Shown here: in pieces, positions 43,707 to 51,863 of the stretch
Position numbering within the stretch: the stretch's first letter is position 1
How the letters are laid out: each line of letters opens with the position of its first letter
From: Lachnospiraceae bacterium
GTDB lineage: Bacteria > Bacillota > Clostridia > Lachnospirales > Lachnospiraceae
DNA: 64,000 nucleotides
NCBI GenBank assembly: GCA_029054245.1
Contig: JAIDFQ010000006.1
Span: 62,001-126,000 of the forward strand
Reading direction: 5' to 3'
The notes under the pieces: model-generated
What the model was told of the DNA's origin: nothing
Database searches by the model: none
Seen by the model: the letters and a program-made list of their open reading frames with translations, nothing else
Made by a program: the position numbers and the translations under genes

Positions 43707-45026
43707 ATGAAAAAGAAATCCATATTAAAGAAATTAAGCCTGCTCACGGCATGCGCCCTGACGTTAGGATCCCTTTTCGGCTGTAGCCAAAATACCGCCG
43801 CAGAAGAGAGTTCTCAACCCACAAGTACATCTGGGGAAACTTCTGCCGATGATAATCAAACGACATCAGCGGAAAATCAAACCTCCGAGCAGGAATCTAT
43901 TGTCGTAACCGCTTGGCACGACAACGATGAAGCCATGATGAATGCCCTCGCAGAAGTGGTCAACAAGGCGCTTGCGGAAGAAAACATTACCCTCCGCTTT
44001 GAGAAAAAAAGCGATGTGGCAGGACAGATCCGTCTATACGGAACAGACGCTGCAAACGGCCCCGATCTATACCTCTTTGCTCACGATTCCCTCGGCGGTT
44101 TTGCTGAAATGGGGATTTTGGAGCCGGTAGAAAATCTGATTGACCCTGCCAAAGAAGCAGACCTTCTTCCCATGACTTTAGAAGCTGCCACTTATAAAGA
44201 TGTGCAATACCTGATGCCAGTCTACTATGAAACCCTGCTATTCATGTACAATAAGGATCTGTGGGAAGGCGAGCTTCCTTCCACAACGGATGAGCTTTAT
44301 GATTATATGACCGCTCATACGGACACTGCTGCTGGAACCTACGCACTCGTCAACCAGCATTCGACTTCTTACAATGTTGCTCCCTTTATCAACGGTTTCG
44401 GCGGCTATATTATTGACAAAGACGCTAACCCCGGACTGGACACACAGGAAATGAAGGATGCCATCACCTATAACAGCAAATTTGCCGCTTTACAGGCTGA
44501 CGGGGATTACAACACGGTAACGACCTTATTCAATGAAGGGAAAGCCGCTGCTATCATAGGCGGTCCCTGGCTGATTTCCGGCATCCATGATGCAGGCATC
44601 AATCTGGGTATCAAATCCTTAAGTGATTTTACACTTCCTAACGGAAATGTGATGATGCCTTATTCCGGTGTACAATGTCTAGGCGTTTTAAAGGTTGCTG
44701 CCCAGACCAAGAAAGAGGCAATTGCAAAAGTTCTGGAAGTGCTCACGCAGCCTGAAGCAGGCATTATGCTTGCTCAAAACTTTAACTGCGCTCCCGCAAA
44801 CAGCAAAGCCTATGAAGATGCGCAGGTTGCTGCAAACGAAATGATTCTTGCTATGGAAAAAACAGCAATAAACGCCGTTCCCATGCCCAACATCCCCGAA
44901 ATGAGCGTTATGTGGGGACCTGCTGAATCTCTGCTGGCTGCTGTCAATAAATCTGGTGAAGACGTAGACAGCGCTGCTTCCAAATATCAGCAGGAAGCGC
45001 TGAATGCAATTGCAGATATGCAGTAA
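43707..45026 (+). CDS. Maltodextrin-type ABC transporter, sugar-binding lipoprotein (locus 1)
   Basis: Extracellular solute-binding protein of the MalE/GanX type. The 439-residue precursor has a lipoprotein signal peptide with lipobox LFGC (Cys26 to be lipidated), a Ser/Thr/Asn/Glu-rich linker (about 27-60) and a class I binding protein fold with VVTAWHDNDEAMMNAL, GPDLYLFAHDSLG and GPWLISGIHDAG segments typical of MalE. The ATG at 43707 has an AGGAGG box. It is the first gene of an operon with two permeases and a GH13 enzyme, which points to malto-oligosaccharides as ligand; sequence alone cannot fix the sugar. Confidence 0.9.
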   Translation: MKKKSILKKLSLLTACALTLGSLFGCSQNTAAEESSQPTSTSGETSADDNQTTSAENQTSEQESIVVTAWHDNDEAMMNALAEVVNKALAEENITLRFEKKSDVAGQIRLYGTDAANGPDLYLFAHDSLGGFAEMGILEPVENLIDPAKEADLLPMTLEAATYKDVQYLMPVYYETLLFMYNKDLWEGELPSTTDELYDYMTAHTDTAAGTYALVNQHSTSYNVAPFINGFGGYIIDKDANPGLDTQEMKDAITYNSKFAALQADGDYNTVTTLFNEGKAAAIIGGPWLISGIHDAGINLGIKSLSDFTLPNGNVMMPYSGVQCLGVLKVAAQTKKEAIAKVLEVLTQPEAGIMLAQNFNCAPANSKAYEDAQVAANEMILAMEKTAINAVPMPNIPEMSVMWGPAESLLAAVNKSGEDVDSAASKYQQEALNAIADMQ

Positions 45027-45122
45027 TAAATCTGGAACGGTGCTATAAGAGCGTAGTCTCATAAAAAGTGAAACTATAAACAGTGGATGATGCGCTTGGC
45101 AAACATCCATATAATGATTTAA

Positions 45123-45153
45123 GGCACAGGGGAGGACTTCTCTCTCCTGTGCC
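45123..45153 (+). repeat. Strong intercistronic hairpin between the binding protein and permease genes
   Basis: GGCACAGG and CCTGTGCC form the base of a 13-bp stem (three G-U pairs, five-base loop) between 45123 and 45153, 97 bases after the stop of the binding protein gene and 23 bases before the permease start. No T-run follows. It looks like an mRNA-stabilising or attenuating structure that lets the cell make more binding protein than permease. Confidence 0.7.
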
Positions 45154-45176
45154 CCAACCCTGCAAGAGGTATGATA

Positions 45177-46076
45177 ATGGAAAATACAAAGAAAAAATGG
45201 CTTCCCTGGATATACTGTCTTCCAGCTTTTGTCTTAATCGGCGCTATCGTACTGTTTCCGATTTTGTATACCGGATATATTTCCTTTACCAATATGAATC
45301 TTTATCATTGGCAGGATTATACCTTTATCGGAATGGACAATTACATACGCGCCTTGGGAAAAGTAAATTCTGGCTTTCTTTCGGCGCTTGCCACCACCCT
45401 TCTATGGACAATCGTCAATATGATATTGGATGTGGGAATTGCCTACATACTGGCTGTGGGACTGAATACAGAAGGACTGCGGGCTAGACGGATTTACAAA
45501 ACACTTCTGGTCTTTCCCTGGGCAATGCCTGCCTATGTATCTATTCTCGTCTGGAGGGTAGGGATGTTTAATACAGAATTTGGACTTCTGAATAAGATTG
45601 TGACAGCCTTAGGATTCGATAAGGTGGATTTCCTTTCCCGGAATGTTCCTGCCTTTTTATCCTGCATGGTCTTGAATCTCTGGATGTCTCTGCCTTACAT
45701 GGTTGTCATGATCGACGGCGGGTTATCGAGTATTGACAAAAGCATGTATGAGAGCGCTGTCTTAGATGGGGCAAGTTCATGGCAGAAGAGTTTTTATATC
45801 ACCATCCCCTCCCTAAAAAAGATCATGGCGCCTATCGTCATCATGACCACCTTCACCATGTTCAAACAGTTTGACATCCTGTATCTTCTCACTATGCAAA
45901 AAGGCGCCGTGTCGGGCTCCACCTTACAGACCATCATCACTTATGCCCACCAGAACGCCTTCGTATCAAACAATTATGGCTTATCATCAGCAGTGTCCAT
46001 GGTAATCTTTGTCATTATCATCTTATTCTCTCTGTGGACGAACACCGCTGCCGTGCCGGAAAGGAAGGGCAAATGA
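45177..46076 (+). CDS. Maltodextrin-type ABC transporter permease, MalF-like (locus 1)
   Basis: A 299-residue inner-membrane permease with six predicted helices and the EAA loop (about residues 190-210: MYESAVLDGASSWQKSFYITIPSLK) that docks on the ATPase. It lacks the long N-terminal extension of E. coli MalF, like most Gram-positive relatives. The ATG at 45177 is chosen over 45171 because AGAGG then lies seven bases upstream. It overlaps the next permease gene by four bases (ATGA), so the two are coupled. No ATPase gene is in the operon. Confidence 0.9.
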   Translation: MENTKKKWLPWIYCLPAFVLIGAIVLFPILYTGYISFTNMNLYHWQDYTFIGMDNYIRALGKVNSGFLSALATTLLWTIVNMILDVGIAYILAVGLNTEGLRARRIYKTLLVFPWAMPAYVSILVWRVGMFNTEFGLLNKIVTALGFDKVDFLSRNVPAFLSCMVLNLWMSLPYMVVMIDGGLSSIDKSMYESAVLDGASSWQKSFYITIPSLKKIMAPIVIMTTFTMFKQFDILYLLTMQKGAVSGSTLQTIITYAHQNAFVSNNYGLSSAVSMVIFVIIILFSLWTNTAAVPERKGK

Positions 46077-46906
46077 ACCAAACGATAAAAAAGAAGCTCC
46101 ATCTCCTACTTTTAAATCTATTTTTTTCCTGCATATGCCTGCTTTCGCTTGTACCAATCCTCTACGTACTCCTTTTATCCATAAGCAGCGGAGGCGGTGC
46201 ACTGCTCACCGGTTCTTTCGGCTCTCTGACACTGGAAAATTACCGCAAGATCATTGTGGAAGAACCCTTCCTTAAATGGCTTCTCAATTCTGTCATATTA
46301 AGTGTAGGCACTATGCTCCTTGCAATGGGCACAAGCGTCAGTGCATCTTATGCGTTTTCCAGATTTCATTTCAGGGGAAAAAACAAAGCCATGCATCTTC
46401 TGCTCCTGCTGAATGCATTCCCCCAGATTTTATCCATGTTCGCCATCTTCCGTCTTTTCAGGCTGATGAATCTTTTAGATTCCCATATGGGACTGATCTT
46501 CATTTACGCGGGAAGCATGTGCATTTTCGGAATATGGAACTTGAAGGGCTATTTTGACTCCATTCCGATTGAAATCGAGGAGGCTGCCAAGATTGACGGT
46601 TCCGGAAACCTACAGTTGATCCTCAAAATCATTATGCCTCTGGCACGTCCTGCCATTATCGTAACAGGTGTTATGATCTTAATTTTCGTCTGGAACGAAT
46701 ACCTGTTCGCCACCACCTTTATGCTTCGAGAAGAAAGCTATACGCTCTCAGGCGGTCTCTATCAGCTCCAGGCAAACGATTACAGCCGAAGCTGGCCCCT
46801 GTTTTCTGCCGCTGCGATCTTGGTTTCTGTACCGATCCTGATCATCTTCTTCTGTATTCAGAAACACATGGTATCCGGTCTGACCGCTGGCGGCGTAAAA
46901 GGATAA
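46073..46906 (+). CDS. Maltodextrin-type ABC transporter permease, MalG-like (locus 1)
   Basis: A 277-residue permease with six predicted helices. The EAA loop IEIEEAAKIDGSGNLQLILK near residues 165-190 and the C-terminal VSGLTAGGVKG tail are typical of MalG and its relatives. The ATG at 46073 sits in an ATGA overlap with the upstream permease stop, with AAGGAAGGG before it; a longer frame from 46034 reads the other gene's sequence. Forms the transmembrane pore with the upstream permease. Confidence 0.9.
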   Translation: MNQTIKKKLHLLLLNLFFSCICLLSLVPILYVLLLSISSGGGALLTGSFGSLTLENYRKIIVEEPFLKWLLNSVILSVGTMLLAMGTSVSASYAFSRFHFRGKNKAMHLLLLLNAFPQILSMFAIFRLFRLMNLLDSHMGLIFIYAGSMCIFGIWNLKGYFDSIPIEIEEAAKIDGSGNLQLILKIIMPLARPAIIVTGVMILIFVWNEYLFATTFMLREESYTLSGGLYQLQANDYSRSWPLFSAAAILVSVPILIIFFCIQKHMVSGLTAGGVKG

Positions 46907-46920
46907 GAAAGGAAATTCAA

Positions 46921-48672
46921 ATGAACAAGAGTGCTGTTTTACATATACCAACATCTCAATATGCTTTTCCTATGTCTGAGGACGTCTTTGTCATCCGCCT
47001 GCGCGCAGGAAAAGGCGACTTAGACGGCTGCAGGCTGTTTTACGGAGACAGGGCATGCACCTCCTCCCCTGTCCGTTTTTCATCCATCTCAATGGAGGTG
47101 CGCTTTCAGGATGCATTATACGATTTTTATGAAGTGACCCTGCATCCCTGTCCAAGGCGGATCTGTTATTACTTTGAGCTGACCTGCAACGAGGAACAGG
47201 TTTACTACTATGGAGGCGCTTTCCATTCGGAACTGCCTGACCTGATACTCGAGGACGGCTTTGTGGTAGAAGGGAGAAGCGAATATGACCAATATCCCTA
47301 TATCCTCCGCTCAGAAGTCATAAAGCTTCCCGAATGGTTCCTTCATGCAGTGGTCTACAATATCTTTCCTGACAGCTTTGCAGACGGACCTGCCACTTTG
47401 TCCGGCAAAATGAAGGAACTCCCCTCACCGGATGGAACTGTAAGCCGTTCCCATCTTGGCGGCACAATCAAGGGTATATTAGAAAATCTAGATTATATTC
47501 AGAGTCTGGGGGCAAACTGTCTGTACCTGAATCCCATTTTCAAAGCGGAGGAGTATCATAAATATGATATTGTAGATTATTTTCACGTAGACCCCTGTCT
47601 TGGAAGTGATGAAGACTTCCTTGCCCTGACGACCCAGCTTCATCAAAGGGGAATGCACATCATCATCGACGGTGTATTCAATCATTGCAGCTGGCATTTT
47701 CCCATGTTTGAGGATGTAGTTATAAACGGAGAAGCTTCCATCTACAAAGATTGGTTCTATGACCTTATCTTCCCAGTCTGCCGCCCGGAAGCAGAGGCGG
47801 AAGCACCCTCCTACGCCTGTTTCGCCTACGAGCGCAAAATGCCCAAACTCAACACTTCTAACCCCCAGGTTCAGGAATATTTTGCCCATGTGGGACAATA
47901 TTGGATTGAAAAATTCCATGTAGACGGATGGCGTCTGGATGTGGCAAACGAAGTAGACAAGAATTTTTGGCGCAGATTCAGAGCGTCCGTGCGTCAGGCA
48001 AACCCTGAAGCGGTATTAATCGGCGAGGTATGGGAAAATGCAGAAGTATGGCTTAAGGGCGATATGTTTGATTCGGTCATGAACTATGATTTCAGAAAAC
48101 ACTGCCGTGACTTCTTTGCACAAAAGAAAACCGATGCAGGCACGTTTGCCTTTGCCATGACAGATATGCTCTTAAGATATCCCTTCCAGGTCAGCTGCGG
48201 ACAGCTGAATCTCCTAGATAGTCACGATGTATCCCGCTTCTACAGTCTGTGTGGAAAGGACGATGATGCCTGGCAGGCGGCTTTCCTATGCCTTTGCCTG
48301 ATGCCCGGGGTCCCAAGCATTTTTTACGGCGATGAAAAACGGATTTCTGGATTTAAGGAGAATGAATACCGCAAACAAATGCCCTGGCACGAAGCCCATG
48401 AGGATTTAAATGCCTTTGTGCAAAACGTCATCCGCATACGAAAGGAATGGATCTCACCTATGGATGAATGGACAGTGCTGCATACCGATAAGACCGCAGA
48501 TTTCCTCGTCTTTGAACGCGCAGGGAAACACCGCATCCGTGTCCTGATCCATATGGGTGAAACGCCTGTTGATCTTTGGCATTTTTGTGAAAATGGCACG
48601 GTTCTACTTGCAAATAATGCAACCAAGACCAGCCTTGCTAAAAATGGTTATTTGGTTCTGCTGATGCCATAA
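46921..48672 (+). CDS. Cytoplasmic GH13 alpha-glycosidase (neopullulanase/cyclomaltodextrinase type)
   Basis: A 583-residue glycoside hydrolase without signal peptide. It has an N-terminal beta domain (about 1-125, CBM34-like) and the GH13 barrel: VVYNIFPDSFADG start, region I DGVFNH, region II DGWRLDVANEVD with nucleophile Asp340, region III GEVWENA with acid/base Glu369, and region IV LLDSHDVSR with Asp436. The N-terminal domain and the MPKLNTSNPQVQEY segment fit the GH13_20 group, which cleaves alpha-1,4 bonds in maltodextrins, cyclodextrins or pullulan. Last gene of the operon, it would hydrolyse the sugars imported by the preceding ABC transporter. Substrate range is inferred. Confidence 0.9.
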   Translation: MNKSAVLHIPTSQYAFPMSEDVFVIRLRAGKGDLDGCRLFYGDRACTSSPVRFSSISMEVRFQDALYDFYEVTLHPCPRRICYYFELTCNEEQVYYYGGAFHSELPDLILEDGFVVEGRSEYDQYPYILRSEVIKLPEWFLHAVVYNIFPDSFADGPATLSGKMKELPSPDGTVSRSHLGGTIKGILENLDYIQSLGANCLYLNPIFKAEEYHKYDIVDYFHVDPCLGSDEDFLALTTQLHQRGMHIIIDGVFNHCSWHFPMFEDVVINGEASIYKDWFYDLIFPVCRPEAEAEAPSYACFAYERKMPKLNTSNPQVQEYFAHVGQYWIEKFHVDGWRLDVANEVDKNFWRRFRASVRQANPEAVLIGEVWENAEVWLKGDMFDSVMNYDFRKHCRDFFAQKKTDAGTFAFAMTDMLLRYPFQVSCGQLNLLDSHDVSRFYSLCGKDDDAWQAAFLCLCLMPGVPSIFYGDEKRISGFKENEYRKQMPWHEAHEDLNAFVQNVIRIRKEWISPMDEWTVLHTDKTADFLVFERAGKHRIRVLIHMGETPVDLWHFCENGTVLLANNATKTSLAKNGYLVLLMP

Positions 48673-48711
48673 ACCTGAGAAAACACTTTAAGCAACATTC
48701 CCCATATAAAA

Positions 48712-48745
48712 AACGGCACCCGCCTTAAGCTTGGCGGGCGCCGTT
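48712..48745 (-). terminator. Terminator at the end of the aspartoacylase-like pair
   Basis: AACGGC-A-CCCGCC (48712-48724) pairs with GGCGGG-C-GCCGTT (48733-48745), one A-C mismatch, loop of eight bases. On the minus strand it is followed by TTTTTT. The stop codon of the minus-strand gene lies at the base of the stem. On the plus strand the T-run is poor, so it may only partly end the mal operon coming from the other side. Confidence 0.85.
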
Positions 48746-49679
48746 ATTGATGAAGTCTGTGTATCAGCCGATATGCCATTTCCCCCTGCGTAATCAGCGC
48801 TTCCGTGTGGGCAAAAAATACAATCCCGGACGTTGGAGCAATAATCGCTTCTTTAATGAATCCCTCATAAGGATCTCTGATTTCTGCTATAGGATATCCA
48901 TACCGCACATATTCTCCCGGCTTTACAAGTCCTCTGAAGATTCCTCCCTTTCCTACATACACATCCGTCAAATCATCTTCCATAAGGACATGACTGATGA
49001 ATCCGCTGTGACTCTCATACCGTATGATTCCCATTCGGGTCAAGAAACGTAGCACAGCCGAAAGTGCCTGTCTGGCATTTTCATCATCAATTGTGTCATT
49101 TCGGTTCGTATACAGGGAAAATGCTGCCGTCATCTCGTCCTGCCAGTTATAATTCAATGTTTTGGTATCCAGAGGGCTTGGCTTTCTTACCACCACATAG
49201 GGTAATCCGAACAAGTTTGCCAAAGAAGTATTCTGATACCCCGTCTCCATCATTCTTACGTGAGGAACAAACTCTCCTGTCATATAAAAGCTGGTCAGCT
49301 GAATACCATACGTATATTCCTTTACTCTGTCAAAGATTTCAAATGCGATCCGGTCCGTTGTATCTCCGTCATTTCTACCCGGGAAATCTCTGTTGATATC
49401 TACATCCTCCACGCCAAAGAACCGTCTGCCTATATTCAATCCTATACCATTTATCACTGGAATGACCAATATGCTCTTTCCTGCATTGATGCAGCCATTC
49501 ATCTCCAATTCCTTCAATTCCCGGATCAACTGGGAGCAGATATACATCTGCTGAATCTCATTTCCCCTGATTGCACCTAATATACAGGCTGTCGGATCTC
49601 CTTTTCCAAACCGAAATCCCTGTATTACCATATCTTCCCTATAAGGAAAATGTACCCTGTAAATTTCTTCTTTATGCAT
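48744..49679 (-). CDS. Degenerate succinylglutamate desuccinylase/aspartoacylase-like protein
   Basis: A 311-residue intact protein of the M14-type AstE/AspA family, paralogous to the next gene. The zinc-binding set of that family (His-Gly-x-Glu plus a distal His) is altered: the first motif reads AIRGNE with Arg38 in place of His and Glu41 kept, and the distal position reads QLTSF with Thr129 in place of His. The VDINRDFPG motif with its substrate-binding Arg is kept. It is therefore unlikely to hydrolyse amides with a normal zinc centre. The ATG at 49679 has AGAGG seven bases upstream; a GTG nine codons before is less likely. Fifty bases separate it from the intact copy, probably in one transcript. 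It may be a binding or regulatory paralogue. Confidence 0.8.
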   Translation of the reverse strand: MHKEEIYRVHFPYREDMVIQGFRFGKGDPTACILGAIRGNEIQQMYICSQLIRELKELEMNGCINAGKSILVIPVINGIGLNIGRRFFGVEDVDINRDFPGRNDGDTTDRIAFEIFDRVKEYTYGIQLTSFYMTGEFVPHVRMMETGYQNTSLANLFGLPYVVVRKPSPLDTKTLNYNWQDEMTAAFSLYTNRNDTIDDENARQALSAVLRFLTRMGIIRYESHSGFISHVLMEDDLTDVYVGKGGIFRGLVKPGEYVRYGYPIAEIRDPYEGFIKEAIIAPTSGIVFFAHTEALITQGEMAYRLIHRLHQ

Positions 49680-49729
49680 TCCAATACCTCTTGCCGCTGC
49701 CGTCACATGTTATCTGCATGTGATTCTTA

Positions 49730-50668
49730 CTAATTTTCCTCTCCAATGCCAGTCAGTATCCTTGCCAAGAGAGAACCTTCCCGCACGAAAGGATATTCCC
49801 TTAAGGTAAATACCAATCCACTCTTCTTTGCCTTGATTTCCTCCAACGTCTTTCCCTCCAGAGGACTTACGACTTTTCCCAGCCGGTCTCCTTTCCTGAC
49901 ATAATGATTATGGGCAATCGCAGGAAGAAAGACGCCTGTGGTATTAGAACGGATAAAATCTACCTCACCGTCTGTGGAGATTGCCGGATACTGAATCTCT
50001 CCTACAGGTCCTTCCCACATCTTAAGTTCCTTCATTAGGTAAAAAATACCTTCCACCACCTGATTACCGTAACCTCTGTCGATCCTGGTCCCGACCCCCA
50101 TCTCTACCACCATGGAGGGTACCCCCAGCATATTCATAGAATAAGTCAACGTAGATTCATAGACAGTCGCTGTGGCATTCGTCCAAATCATATCTACATT
50201 TAAGCATTTGGCAAATGGAAGAAGTCTTTCAGCAAATTGCTCGCTCACCCTCACTTGCGGAATTTCCTTTACAAACACATCGCCTGCATGCACATCTAGG
50301 CACATATCCGCACCAGATATATCCTGAACGATCGCTGCCGCCGCCTGTTCCATGGCAGTTCCGTTTTGCTTGCCAGGAAACATCCTATTCAAATCCAAAC
50401 CGAGCTTCGGTATCTTGTGCTCTGCATGCTCCAATCCAAGGGGATTTAACGCCGGATAGATGTCCACCGTTCCGGTTAGGTACTCCTGCCCTTCCACGAG
50501 CCTGCGTACCGTCTCATAACAGACATATTGTCCCTCGAACTCGTCCCCATGAATACCCGTCACGATTGCCAGCCTTTTACTGAGCGGGCGCTTTCCCTCG
50601 ATTCTGTTCTTATTGATCACGAACCTTTCTCCCACAGGAAGTTCTATAGAAAATACCTCTTCTATCAT
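49730..50668 (-). CDS. Succinylglutamate desuccinylase/aspartoacylase-family zinc hydrolase
   Basis: A 312-residue M14-type metallohydrolase. The zinc ligands are intact: His40 and Glu43 in TGIHGDE and His127 in LDVHAGD, and the substrate-binding motif LDLNRMFPGK is present. A C-terminal beta domain with the EGKTLEEIKAKKSGLVF stretch resembles a biotinyl-lipoyl-like fold seen in many AstE-like proteins. The family removes acyl or amide groups from N-acyl amino acids or similar small molecules; the substrate here is unknown. The ATG at 50668 has AAGGGG nine bases upstream. Lies between the TetR-type gene and its degenerate paralogue. Confidence 0.88.
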   Translation of the reverse strand: MIEEVFSIELPVGERFVINKNRIEGKRPLSKRLAIVTGIHGDEFEGQYVCYETVRRLVEGQEYLTGTVDIYPALNPLGLEHAEHKIPKLGLDLNRMFPGKQNGTAMEQAAAAIVQDISGADMCLDVHAGDVFVKEIPQVRVSEQFAERLLPFAKCLNVDMIWTNATATVYESTLTYSMNMLGVPSMVVEMGVGTRIDRGYGNQVVEGIFYLMKELKMWEGPVGEIQYPAISTDGEVDFIRSNTTGVFLPAIAHNHYVRKGDRLGKVVSPLEGKTLEEIKAKKSGLVFTLREYPFVREGSLLARILTGIGEEN

Positions 50669-50689
50669 TGATTTTTGCCCCTTTTTGCC

Positions 50690-51274
50690 TTATTCTTCCG
50701 CAATAAGTCCCTGCATAACATATAAGATTTCACGGTCTACAGCAGCCTCTGAGATTCCCCGTGTCTTAGACGCGATTTTTAACCCTTCCAGTACATACAT
50801 GATGTTTCTCGCCGCGCCCCGAGGATCTTCAGAATAAAACTCGCCACTCTGTATCCCAGCCTGAATCAATTTTTCAATGGCATAAACTGCACCATCAAAT
50901 TGCTTTTTTAAAAGGTTATCCTTAGAAGGTACCTTATACCTAAAAAAGTATTCATAAATCGCCATATTTAAAGACGGCTTCTTAAAAAGAATCTCTTTCT
51001 TCTGTTCTTTTAAAAATAATGCCAGAACATCCGAGGGCGTCGCCTCCCTGCTTATGTTCTTATCAAACACATCATCCGCATCTTCCCGCTCAAACCTAAG
51101 GACCTCTTCAAACAGCTCTTTCGTATTCTGAAAATACAGATAAAGCCCTCCCCTGCTGATATCGCATGCTTCCACAATATCCTTCATGGTGACTTCTTTA
51201 AATCCTTTTTCTATAAATACTTCTCTCGCCGTTTCTACGATATACTTTTTCTTCTGTGCAGATTTATCACTCAT
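50690..51274 (-). CDS. TetR/AcrR-family transcriptional regulator
   Basis: A 194-residue repressor-type protein with the TetR helix-turn-helix at about residues 10-55 (VETAREVFIEKGFKEVTMKDIVEACDISRGGLYLYFQNTKE pattern) and a variable, mostly helical ligand domain. It lies 21 bases upstream of the intact aspartoacylase-like gene on the same strand and may be co-transcribed with it, so control of that pair is a reasonable guess. Ligand unknown. Confidence 0.9.
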   Translation of the reverse strand: MSDKSAQKKKYIVETAREVFIEKGFKEVTMKDIVEACDISRGGLYLYFQNTKELFEEVLRFEREDADDVFDKNISREATPSDVLALFLKEQKKEILFKKPSLNMAIYEYFFRYKVPSKDNLLKKQFDGAVYAIEKLIQAGIQSGEFYSEDPRGAARNIMYVLEGLKIASKTRGISEAAVDREILYVMQGLIAEE

Positions 51275-51298
51275 ATACTGTGCTCCTATGCCAGAGAC

Positions 51299-51745
51299 TT
51301 ATCCCTTCTTCAGCAGTTCCTTTATCTTTTTGAGCCCGTGAAAGAAAACTCCATTTTCAACCGCTTCTGACCAGAGAATGCCCTTTGTCATTCCGCCCAG
51401 CACATACTTTGCCATGATCGCAAATATGATTTCTATATCCTTAAACTCAACCTGATCAATCATCAGAAGCTCGTCATGGGCATTCTTAAGCTTACAGCGT
51501 GAGTATGTATAGATATAATTGCGGTCAAAAAGCCCTGTCCTCTGCATTTCCTTCACAAATGCAAGGAGCGTACTGTCATATACCGGAATCGGAACCGAAT
51601 TTCCCGGCTTGTCTGCACCATTGTAGTTCTGAACAACCTTTTCCCCTACCCTCTCCTCAAACCATGGGAGATAGCGGAATGCATTTTCAAATTTGGCACG
51701 ATACTTTTCAATCATTTCCTGCCTATAAGTATTTTCTTTTTCCAT
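51299..51745 (-). CDS. DUF6508-like protein of unknown function
   Basis: A 148-residue soluble protein with a central segment RTGLFDRNYIYTYSRCKLKN and a FRYLPWFEER region near the start. The layout resembles DUF6508 (a small family with a YIPYFE-like start and a D-x-NY-like core) as I recall it. No signal peptide and no catalytic motif I can name. It sits 24 bases upstream of the TetR-type gene on the same strand and could be in its transcript. Confidence in the family name is low, in the reading frame fair. Confidence 0.6.
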   Translation of the reverse strand: MEKENTYRQEMIEKYRAKFENAFRYLPWFEERVGEKVVQNYNGADKPGNSVPIPVYDSTLLAFVKEMQRTGLFDRNYIYTYSRCKLKNAHDELLMIDQVEFKDIEIIFAIMAKYVLGGMTKGILWSEAVENGVFFHGLKKIKELLKKG

Positions 51746-51863
51746 AGTGTATTTTCCTTCCCAAAACCTTCTACTTCTGTTATCGCAAAATACGCGCTAA
51801 TTTTATCTTACCATAAAATTTCAAAATGTACTACACAGAAAATAATATTCACATTTTTCCTTG

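Noticed and set aside
45083-45487. 134-residue open frame overlapping the first MalF-like gene
   Set aside because: It runs through the intercistronic hairpin and the permease start in another frame, and the translation resembles no protein.
48744-49679. Pseudogene call for the degenerate aspartoacylase-like gene
   Set aside because: The frame is intact, length equals that of the paralogue, and a good ribosome binding site is present; only the metal ligands are changed.
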